Shown here: piece by piece, positions 1 through 8,523 of the stretch
How positions within the stretch are numbered: the first letter of the stretch is position 1
How the letters are laid out: the number at the start of each line of letters is the position of its first letter
Assembly (NCBI RefSeq): GCF_016702655.1
Contig: NZ_JADJDO010000004.1
Span: forward strand, 62,001-126,000
Direction: 5' to 3'
Length of the DNA stretch: 64,000 nt
Origin: Ideonella sp.
GTDB taxonomy: Bacteria; Pseudomonadota; Gammaproteobacteria; Burkholderiales; Burkholderiaceae_C
The notes under the pieces: model-generated
Told to the model about the DNA's origin: nothing
Database searches by the model: none
The model's input: the letters and a program-made list of their open reading frames with translations, nothing else
Made by a program: the position numbers and the translations under genes

Positions 1-237
1 GCGTGCGACGACGACCTGTTCGAGCTGCCGCTCGCGGCGATCCGCGAGCGCGGCATCGCGCTGCTGCCGCAGTCGCTCGGCGAGGCCGTCGCCGCGCTCG
101 AGGCGAGCTCGCTGCTGCGCACGGCGCTCGGAGAGACGTTGCACCGCGAGTTCGTGCGTCTGAAGCGCGCCGAGCACGTCGAGCACGCGCGCCACGTCAG
201 TGCGTGGGAAGTCGAGCGCTACGCGACGATGTTCTGA
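1..237 (+). CDS. Glutamine synthetase family protein, C-terminal end (partial)
   Basis: Open from the first base and ending in TGA; 78 residues are visible. The tail with a leucine-rich helix, an FVRLKR stretch and the closing HVSAWEVERYATMF matches the C-terminus of type I glutamine synthetase-like enzymes, including gamma-glutamylpolyamine synthetases. These ligate ammonia or an amine to the gamma-carboxyl of glutamate using ATP. The catalytic region lies outside the window, so ammonia-using GlnA and polyamine-using homologues cannot be told apart. The next gene starts 7 bases downstream on the same strand, so the two are probably co-transcribed. Confidence 0.75.
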   Translation, partial: ACDDDLFELPLAAIRERGIALLPQSLGEAVAALEASSLLRTALGETLHREFVRLKRAEHVEHARHVSAWEVERYATMF

Positions 238-244
238 CGCCGCG

Positions 245-1159
245 GTGAGCGACGCCACGCCGCACGCCCCCTGGTGGGCCTACGCCAGCCTCGCGGCGAG
301 CATGACGCTCGTCGGCAGCTACGTCGGCCTGTCCAAGCTCCTGGTCGCCGTGTTCCCGGTCTTCCTGCTCGCCTGGCTGCGCTTCGGCATCGCCGCCGTC
401 GCGATGCTGGGCTGGATCCATCGCGCACCCGGCGAGCCGGCGCTGACGCGCCGCGACCGCTGGCTGCTGTTCTGGGAAAGCTTTCTCGGCAACTTCCTGT
501 TCTCGATCTGCATGCTGTTCGGCGTCATGCTCACGTCGGCGGTCGCCGCGGGCGTGATCATGGCCGCGATCCCGGCCGCGGTGGCGCTGCTCTCGCGCGC
601 TTTCCTCGCGGAGAGGATCAGCCGCCGGGTGGCGATCGGCATCGCTTGCGCGATGGCAGGCATCGCATTGCTGTCGCTGACGCGCGCCGATGCGCAGCCG
701 GTTGGCGCCGGCGCCGCGCCCTGGCTCGGCAACCTGCTGCTCGTCGGTGCGGTGTTCTGCGAGGCCTGCTATGTCGTGATCGGCAAGCAGCTCACGGGCA
801 GCGTATCGGCGCGGCGCATCAGCGCCCTCGTCAACCTGTGGGGCTTCGCGCTCGTCACGCCCTTCGGCTTGTGGCAGGCAAGGTCGTTCGGCTTCGGCGC
901 CGTCTCGCTGCCGATCTGGGCCCTGCTCGTCTTCTACGCCGTCGCGGCGAGCATCGTCACCGTCTGGCTGTGGATGACGGGCCTGAAGCATGTGCCGGCC
1001 GCGTCGGCGGGCGTGTATGCGGTGATGCTGCCCGTCGCCGCCGCGGCGATCGGCGTACTCGTCCTCGGCGAACCCTTCGGCACCGCCCATGGCGCGGCCT
1101 TCGCGCTCGCGCTGGCCGGTGTCGTGCTCGCGACGCGGCCTGGACTGCGGCCGCCGTAG
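245..1159 (+). CDS. EamA/DMT-family transporter
   Basis: A 304-residue hydrophobic protein with about ten predicted membrane helices arranged as two EamA repeats, the layout of drug/metabolite transporters of the inner membrane. The GTG start at 245 is chosen because it follows the upstream stop by 7 bases and leads directly into the first membrane segment; a longer frame from 200 would overlap the previous gene and add a non-hydrophobic leader. The substrate cannot be read from sequence; these proteins export or import metabolites such as amino acids or purines. The neighbouring glutamine synthetase-like gene suggests, weakly, an amino-acid or amine substrate. Confidence 0.85.
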   Translation: MSDATPHAPWWAYASLAASMTLVGSYVGLSKLLVAVFPVFLLAWLRFGIAAVAMLGWIHRAPGEPALTRRDRWLLFWESFLGNFLFSICMLFGVMLTSAVAAGVIMAAIPAAVALLSRAFLAERISRRVAIGIACAMAGIALLSLTRADAQPVGAGAAPWLGNLLLVGAVFCEACYVVIGKQLTGSVSARRISALVNLWGFALVTPFGLWQARSFGFGAVSLPIWALLVFYAVAASIVTVWLWMTGLKHVPAASAGVYAVMLPVAAAAIGVLVLGEPFGTAHGAAFALALAGVVLATRPGLRPP

Positions 1160-1172
1160 CCGCTCCCGCCGG

Positions 1173-2189
1173 TCAGACCGCGAGGTGCGATCCGGCAAGC
1201 CGCGCCGCGCTCGCGAGCGCGGCCACGGTGTGCGGCGCCTCGAGCCTGAGCCGGTGGTCGGACCAGACCTGGCGCCAGCGCCGCGCGCCCGGTGTGCCGT
1301 TCCACAAGCCCAGCGCGTGGCGCATCGCGTGCGGCCAGGGCGTGCCGGCGGCGTGGATGCGATCGAGGTAATCGATCCACTGCGCCTCGACCTGCGCCCG
1401 CGATGCCGCGGGGCCCTCGACGCCGAAGAAACGCCGGTCCCAGGCGGACATCGCCCAAGGCTCGTGGTAGGCGTGGCGGCCGAGCATTGCACCATCCACA
1501 TGGCGAAGTTGCTCCTCGATTGCCGCGTCCGTCGAGATACCGCCGTTGACGACGATCGTCGCCAACGGGAAGTCGCGCTTGAGCGCATGCGCCACTTCAT
1601 AGCGCAGGGGTGGCAGCTCGCGGTTCTCCTTCGGGCTCAGCCCCTCGAGCCAGGCATTGCGCGCATGGACGATGAACACGCTGCAACCGGCACCGGCGAG
1701 CGTGCCGACGAAATCGCGCACGAAGGCGTAGCTCTCGCCGCGGTCGATGCCGATGCGGTGCTTGACCGTGACCGGCAGGCGCCCGGAGGCGGCGTCGATC
1801 ATTGCGTTCACGCAGTCCGCGACGAGCCGCGGCTCGGCCATCAGGCAGGCGCCGAACGCACCGCGCTGCACGCGCTCGCTGGGGCAGCCGCAGTTGAGAT
1901 TCACCTCGTCGTAACCCCAGTCGCAGGCCAGAGAAACACAAGCCGCCAGGTCGGCCGGCTCGCTGCCGCCGAGCTGCAGCGCGACCGGATGCTCGACGGC
2001 GCTGAAGTTGAGATGCCGGCCCAGATCGCCATGCAGCAGCGCGCCGGTCGTCACCATCTCGGTGTACAGACGCGTGCGGCGCGTCAGCAGGCGATGAAAG
2101 ACGCGGCAGTGGCGATTGGTCCAGTCCATCATCGGCGCAACGCTGAGGCGCCAGGGCGATATCGGCGAAGTTCCGGCGGCGAAGTCCAT
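1173..2189 (-). CDS. dusA: tRNA-dihydrouridine(20/20a) synthase DusA
   Basis: FMN- and NADPH-dependent enzyme that reduces uridine 20/20a in the tRNA D-loop. It has the DusA N-terminal SVAPMMDWTNRHCR flavin-binding segment (about residues 16-29) and the catalytic NLNCGCPS motif with Cys102, followed by the substrate-binding region containing KHRIGID. Length 338 aa is normal. ATG at 2189 is preferred; a longer open frame upstream adds 23 residues without homology character. It converges with the transporter gene on its left, and its start faces the next gene on the right, leaving about 160 bp for divergent promoters. Confidence 0.95.
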   Translation of the reverse strand: MDFAAGTSPISPWRLSVAPMMDWTNRHCRVFHRLLTRRTRLYTEMVTTGALLHGDLGRHLNFSAVEHPVALQLGGSEPADLAACVSLACDWGYDEVNLNCGCPSERVQRGAFGACLMAEPRLVADCVNAMIDAASGRLPVTVKHRIGIDRGESYAFVRDFVGTLAGAGCSVFIVHARNAWLEGLSPKENRELPPLRYEVAHALKRDFPLATIVVNGGISTDAAIEEQLRHVDGAMLGRHAYHEPWAMSAWDRRFFGVEGPAASRAQVEAQWIDYLDRIHAAGTPWPHAMRHALGLWNGTPGARRWRQVWSDHRLRLEAPHTVAALASAARLAGSHLAV

Positions 2190-2350
2190 GCTCCGATTCT
2201 TGCCGATGAGGCACCAAGCGAGGCAAATCGCCGTTTCTCGGCGCTCACCGTGCGCCACGGCCGATCAATCGTGGGCACAATTGAAAAACGAAACTCGCGA
2301 CGACGCTGCATGCGTCGCGGCCCGAAATGCGCAGACAGTCGAGGCAGACC

Positions 2351-2914
2351 ATGATTGAAGCCAAACCCGTGATCGCCACCCCGATCGAAGAGACCACCAA
2401 GGGCGGCGCCGGGGGCAAGCCGGGCGATGCCTATCCGATGATGCGTCAGCTCGGCGGCAAGGCCTACCAGTTGCTGGCGGCAGCCCGCGCGGCAGATCAC
2501 TTCATTGCCCAGGAAGGCGACGAGGATCGCGACACCGGTTCGTGGCTGATCTCGTGTGCCGTGGGTCTGGCGGAGGAACTCGCAGCCGACCTCGACACGA
2601 TGGGCCGCAACCTCAAGGCGAGCGGCGCCGAAGCCGCGCTGACCCAGGGATTCCAGAAATTGCGCACGCGCGCGCATCAACTGCACGCCGCGACACGCGC
2701 GGCGGATCACTTCCTCGAGCAGGACAACAACGTCGACCGCAGTACTGGCTCTTGGTTGATCGCCTGCGCGCTGGGCCTCGCCGACAGACTCGCGAACGAG
2801 CTCGAGGAGCTTGCCAACGGTATGCGCCGGGGATCGGGCGACGTGGCCTTGTCGAGCGGCGACGTGTCGTCGATCCGGCGCAGCGGGCCGACGGCGCCGC
2901 TGCGCTCGGCCTAG
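2351..2914 (+). CDS. Hypothetical protein with tandem duplicated about 49-residue unit
   Basis: 187 aa, no family recognised. It consists of a polar N-terminus (1-35), two copies of one module (36-84 and 106-154) spaced exactly 70 residues apart, and a Ser/Arg tail. By eye about 28 of 49 positions are identical, including AADHF, DR-x-TGSWLI and the Cys-Ala-x-Gly-Leu-Ala segment. The shared cysteine and tryptophan and the helical look suggest a paired four-helix or coiled arrangement. There is no signal peptide or membrane segment, so it is probably cytoplasmic. ATG 2351 follows the divergent dusA promoter region. The stop codon TAG lies in the first bases of a 163-bp palindromic element. Function is unknown. 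Confidence 0.7.
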   Translation: MIEAKPVIATPIEETTKGGAGGKPGDAYPMMRQLGGKAYQLLAAARAADHFIAQEGDEDRDTGSWLISCAVGLAEELAADLDTMGRNLKASGAEAALTQGFQKLRTRAHQLHAATRAADHFLEQDNNVDRSTGSWLIACALGLADRLANELEELANGMRRGSGDVALSSGDVSSIRRSGPTAPLRSA

Positions 2915-3075
2915 TGCAGTGTTCGATGCTTGCAGGTGCTTCTGCGGCGGCGAATTTGGCTTCCTGGCCAGGCGCAAACCGCAGCGATACCCGGAGGTAT
3001 CGCGAGGATTTGCAACGACGCCAGGGAGGCAAAGGCGCGGTCGCATAAGTACCGGATAGCGTCGAACACTGCACT
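2913..3075. repeat. 163-bp imperfect palindrome (MITE-like or giant hairpin)
   Basis: The two ends are exact inverted copies (AGTGCAGTGTTCGA at 2913-2926 against its complement at 3062-3075). The reverse complement of the right half follows the left half along most of its length with scattered mismatches. The centre is a perfect hairpin, GCGATACC (2984-2991) with GGTATCGC (2996-3003) and loop CGGA. It overlaps the stop codon of the duplicated-module gene. No coding signal of its own. It could be a non-autonomous transposable palindrome or a very large terminator structure; other copies would have to be found to decide. Confidence 0.7.
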
Positions 3076-3158
3076 GGGTGACGACACCCCGCTCGCCAGG
3101 GACGTCGAGCGGGCCTCCACGACGCTAGGGCCTTGCTCGGGGCGGCCCGGCGCGGTGG

Positions 3159-4043
3159 CTATCCCCGGCCGGCCAGCGCGGCCACCGCTGCGGCGTAGCG
3201 CGGCCAGAGCGGCACCGGCAGGTCATGGCCCATGCCTTCGATCAGGTCGAGCTGCGCGCCCGGGATCTTGCGCGCCAGATCTTGCCCTGCCGCCGGCGGC
3301 ACCAGCGGATCGGCCGCGCCGTGGATCACGAGTGTCGGCACGGCGAGGCTCGCCAGCGCCGCCGAGCGGTCGGCCGCGGCAAGGATGGCCACCATCTGGC
3401 GCGCGGTTCCGCGCGGACGGTAGGCGCGCGCGAGCGATGAGCGCAGCCGGTCCTCGAGCGCCAACGGATCGGGCCGGTAGGCCGGGCTGCCGATGAGCGT
3501 GTGCAGCCTGCGGTAGTGGGCGACCAGGTTGTCCAACTCGTGCGGACGCGCCGGCCGCGCGAGCATCGCGCGCTGCACCCGCAGCGACGGCCGCGGCAGG
3601 CGGCGCGAGCCGCTACTCGTCATGATCAGCGTCAGGCTGCGCACGCGCTCGGGATGGCGCAGCGCCATCAGTTGCGCAATCATGCCGCCCATCGAGGCGC
3701 CGCACACATGCGCTGCAGAGACTCCAAGCGCGTCGAGCACGCCCGCCGCGTCGTCGGCCATGTCGGCCAGCGTGTAGGGTGGCGCAATCGGCAGTCCGAG
3801 CACCTGCCTGGCCGCGGCAAGCGCGAGATTGGGCATGCCGAGTTCGTCGAAACCCTGAGACAGCCCGATGTCGCGGTTGTCGAAGCGGATGACGCGAAAG
3901 CCCTGCGCGACGAACTGCTCGACGAGCCCGTCGTGCCAGCCGACGAGCTGCATCCCGAGGCCCATGATCAGCAACAGCGGCTCCCCGCTGGCCGGCCCGT
4001 CGACCTCGACCTCGATCTCGACCCCGTTGGCGCGGACCTTCAT
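3159..4043 (-). CDS. Alpha/beta-fold hydrolase
   Basis: 294 aa. Contains the nucleophile elbow GASMGG, an oxyanion region after the first strand (LLLIMGLGMQ), an acidic residue in the HGAADPLVP segment and a C-terminal catalytic His in GMGHDLP, i.e. a complete Ser-Asp-His triad. Related proteins hydrolyse esters, lactones or enol-lactones; the substrate here is not evident. ATG at 4043 overlaps the TGA of the upstream EamA transporter gene (ATGA), so translation is probably coupled; a transporter/hydrolase pair suggests a shared small-molecule substrate. Confidence 0.85.
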   Translation of the reverse strand: MKVRANGVEIEVEVDGPASGEPLLLIMGLGMQLVGWHDGLVEQFVAQGFRVIRFDNRDIGLSQGFDELGMPNLALAAARQVLGLPIAPPYTLADMADDAAGVLDALGVSAAHVCGASMGGMIAQLMALRHPERVRSLTLIMTSSGSRRLPRPSLRVQRAMLARPARPHELDNLVAHYRRLHTLIGSPAYRPDPLALEDRLRSSLARAYRPRGTARQMVAILAAADRSAALASLAVPTLVIHGAADPLVPPAAGQDLARKIPGAQLDLIEGMGHDLPVPLWPRYAAAVAALAGRG

Positions 4044-4939
4044 GCGACGGTGACTCCGGAAGAACGCAGGGCGAGCGCCTGATTGGCGATCAGCGCGCCG
4101 ATGACGAGCATGCCGCCGGTGAGCGTGGCCGCGCTCGGTTCCTCGCCCGCGCCGAGCCAGGCCCAGACGACGCCGAGCACGACCTCGAGCAGGCCCAGCA
4201 GCGCGATCTCGGGCCCCGGCAAGACCTTGGTGATGTGGACCACGATCAGGCAAGGCACGGCGAGCTGGAATACGCCGAGCAGCGCGAGCAGCCCGAGGTC
4301 GTGCGCCGAGGCCTGCAGCGGCAGCGAGAACGGCAGCACCGCGAGTGCAGAAATCAGCGCGCCGATCAGCACCGCGCTCGTCATGTCGTGGCTGTCGTCG
4401 CCTTCGCCATGATGCAGGTGTTGAAGCAGCGTCCAGTTGATCGCCGCGGCGACGGGAACGCCGAGCGCAACTGCGATACCCGCCAGTTGCCCGGGCGACG
4501 AGACCTGCGCCTCACGCGCGAACATCCAGGCGATGCCGATACCGGCGACGCCGATCGCGGCCCAGGTGCGCGCAGCGAGCCGGTGGCCCAGCACGATGCG
4601 CGCCAGCAAGGCAGTGAGCAGCGGACCGATCGACATCGTGACCAGCACGTTGGCGACCGAGGTCAGCGTGATCGCGACCATGAAGGCGGTGTACATCACC
4701 GACCAGCACAGCCCCGAGGCCCAGACCGGCCACGGCGCGCGCGCGATGCCGCGCCACAGCGCCATGCCGCGCATTGCCGTCAGCGCGATCGACAGCGCCA
4801 CGGCGTTGAACGCGCTGCGCCAGAACGTGACCTCGAAACTGCGCGCGGAGTCCAGATGGCGCGTGACGACGCCCGCCGTGCTCCACAGCAGCGTCACGAG
4901 GATCATCAGGGCGACCGCTCTTCGGTGGGACATCGGCAT
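4040..4939 (-). CDS. EamA/DMT-family transporter
   Basis: 299 aa with around ten hydrophobic helices and two EamA halves. The start MPMSHRR leads directly into membrane helix 1; the second Met two codons in is an equally possible start. It is first in a two-gene operon with the alpha/beta hydrolase (4-bp overlap). Distinct in sequence from the transporter at 245. Substrate unknown. Confidence 0.85.
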   Translation of the reverse strand: MPMSHRRAVALMILVTLLWSTAGVVTRHLDSARSFEVTFWRSAFNAVALSIALTAMRGMALWRGIARAPWPVWASGLCWSVMYTAFMVAITLTSVANVLVTMSIGPLLTALLARIVLGHRLAARTWAAIGVAGIGIAWMFAREAQVSSPGQLAGIAVALGVPVAAAINWTLLQHLHHGEGDDSHDMTSAVLIGALISALAVLPFSLPLQASAHDLGLLALLGVFQLAVPCLIVVHITKVLPGPEIALLGLLEVVLGVVWAWLGAGEEPSAATLTGGMLVIGALIANQALALRSSGVTVA

Positions 4940-4979
4940 TCGGAGGGCCGCGAAGTGGCCCGGGCGTGGCTCTGACTAG

Positions 4980-5002
4980 AGCCCCCCGCTTGGCGGGGGG
5001 CT
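4980..5002 (-). terminator. Perfect GC hairpin downstream of typA
   Basis: AGCCCCCCGC, loop TTG, GCGGGGGGCT: a 10-bp perfect stem 18 bp beyond the typA stop. No clear T-tract follows on the minus strand, so it is a strong structure but not a textbook intrinsic terminator. It separates the typA operon from the following minus-strand EamA gene. Confidence 0.6.
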
Positions 5003-5019
5003 GGGGGGGTGCCCAGTAC

Positions 5020-6845
<1,826 letters not shown>

Positions 6846-6849
<4 letters not shown>

Positions 6850-7829
6850 AACGGGTCTCTCGTGCGCGCTGGAGCGTCAAGGAGGCCCTGCACCTCCAGC
6901 GGACTCAGCAATCGGGTGGGAATGAGTTCACTTGCTCGGATGTGGCCGCTACCGAGAAAGGCGCGCCGGTCGGCGCCGCCCGGCGGCGCGTTCGACGCCG
7001 GGCCGTACACGCGCACGCGCTCGGCGTCCGCCGCGTCTAGGCGGCGCCGCAGGCCGGACAAAAAGCGCCCGGCGTCGTCGTTGTCGAGGAGCACCTCGGG
7101 CCAGTCGCCGAGCAATGCGTCGGCAGGCAGCAGCAGCGCGTCGCGCGCGGCCTCGCCCTGCGCGGCAAGTTCGTCGAGCGTGTGCGCGCCCGCCAGCGTC
7201 AGTGCACCGCTCGCGGTGCGGCGCAGCGCCGCCAGATGGGCACCGCAGCCGAGCGCCTCGCCGATGTCGGCCGCGAGCGTGCGGATGTAGGTTCCCTTCG
7301 TGCAGCGCACGTCAACCGTCAGCAGATCCTGCGCCAGTTCGACGATCTCGATCGCGTGGATCGTCACCGCGCGCGGCGCACGCTCGACCTCGATGCCTGC
7401 GCGCGCCAGCGAGTACAGCGTGCGCCCCTCGTGCTTGAGCGCCGAGTGCATCGGCGGCACCTGGGCGATCGCGCCGACGAAGCGCCTGCACGCGGCTTCG
7501 ACCTGCTCGCGCGAGACGTCCACCGCGTGCTCGCGCAACACTTCGCCTTCCGCGTCGCCGGTCGTCGTCGTGCGACCGAGCTGGAGCGTCGCGCGGTAGC
7601 CCTTGTCGGCGTCGAGGCTCACCTGTGCGAACTTGGTCGCCGCGCCGAAGCACAACGGCAACAGGCCGGTCGCGAGCGGATCGAGCGTGCCGGTATGGCC
7701 CGCCTTTTCGGCACGAAACATCCGCTTGGCCTTCTGCAGCGCGTCGTTGCTCGACAGGCCCAAGGGCTTGTCGAGCAGCAGCACGCCGTGCACGGGTCGG
7801 CGGACGATCCTCGATCGGATGTTCTGCAC
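6846..7829 (-). CDS. truB: tRNA pseudouridine(55) synthase TruB
   Basis: Isomerises U55 in the T-loop of tRNAs. Motif I (GVLLLDKPLGLSSN) and the catalytic GHTGTLDPLATGLL with Asp50 are intact, as are the RCTKGTYIRTLAADIG segment and a C-terminal TruB/PUA-like region. 327 aa, slightly longer than the E. coli protein. Located between rbfA (92 bp upstream) and typA (4-bp overlap), the usual betaproteobacterial order. Confidence 0.97.
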
Positions 7830-7920
7830 GGCTCAGACCGGCGCCGGGCCGCACCGAGCCGGTCTGCGCGCCTTTGGCGGGCAGCGAAGGTGCGCAGCGA
7901 CAGGCTGGGGCGTTGTCATC

Positions 7921-8286
7921 TCAATCTTCCTTCGCCCGCGTCGCGTTGGCCTGCCGGATCAGCGCCGCGAGTTCGGCCGCGCGTTCGGTCGTGCGATCGA
8001 ACAGGAAGTGCAGCGTCGGCACGGTGTGAATCTGCAGGCGCTTGAAGAGCCCGTTGCGCAGATAGCCCGCGGCCTCGTTGAGCGCAGTCTCGCAGGCCTG
8101 CGCGTCGCCGACGAGCACCGAAAACAATATCTTGGCATGCGCATAGTCCGGCGTCACGTCGACCGCATTGATCGTGACCATGCCGATGCGCGGGTCCTTC
8201 AGGTCGCGGATCAGCTCGGCCACGTCGCGCTGGATCTGGTCCGCGACGCGGAAGCTTCGGTTGACGGTCGACTTCTTGTGTCGCAT
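7921..8286 (-). CDS. rbfA: 30S ribosome-binding factor RbfA
   Basis: 121 aa KH-fold maturation factor for the 16S rRNA 5' end and cold adaptation. Starts MRHKKSTVNRSFRVADQI and carries the typical DPRIGMVTI strand and the LLRxG-like segment AAGYLRNGLFKRLQIHTVP. ATG 8286 is chosen over an upstream in-frame ATG because a GGAG ribosome-binding sequence sits just ahead of it and the extra N-terminal residues do not look like RbfA. Confidence 0.95.
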   Translation of the reverse strand: MRHKKSTVNRSFRVADQIQRDVAELIRDLKDPRIGMVTINAVDVTPDYAHAKILFSVLVGDAQACETALNEAAGYLRNGLFKRLQIHTVPTLHFLFDRTTERAAELAALIRQANATRAKED

Positions 8287-8345
8287 CAGCGGTCTCCAAG
8301 CGGCAAGCCCCGGGCGAGCGGGGCTGCCGAGATCAAGTGCCATGC

Positions 8346-8513
8346 ACGGATCCGGCTCCGCCGGTCCGCCGCATGCGCCCCCTCGCCCCGCAAGCGGGAT
8401 GCAGCGACCGGAGGGAGCGTGGGGGCCAGATTCTTACGGATCCGGCCCCGCCGGTCCGCCGCATGCGCCCCCTCGCCCGGCAAGCGGGATGCAGCGACCG
8501 GAGCGAGCGTGGC
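8346..8513. repeat. Two direct copies of a 78-bp GC-rich repeat, 90-bp period
   Basis: Copy 1 is 8346-8423 and copy 2 is 8436-8513, offset by exactly 90 bp with only a few mismatches. Each contains GGATCCGGC, GCATGCGCCCCCTCGC and GACCGGAG-GAGCGTGG. This GCGCCCCCTCG...GACCGGAGGGAGCGTGG pattern resembles a dispersed intergenic repeat type I associate with Burkholderiales. It fills most of the infB-rbfA spacer (8287-8523), which has no gene. Confidence 0.85.
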
Positions 8514-8523
8514 GGGCGTCAGG

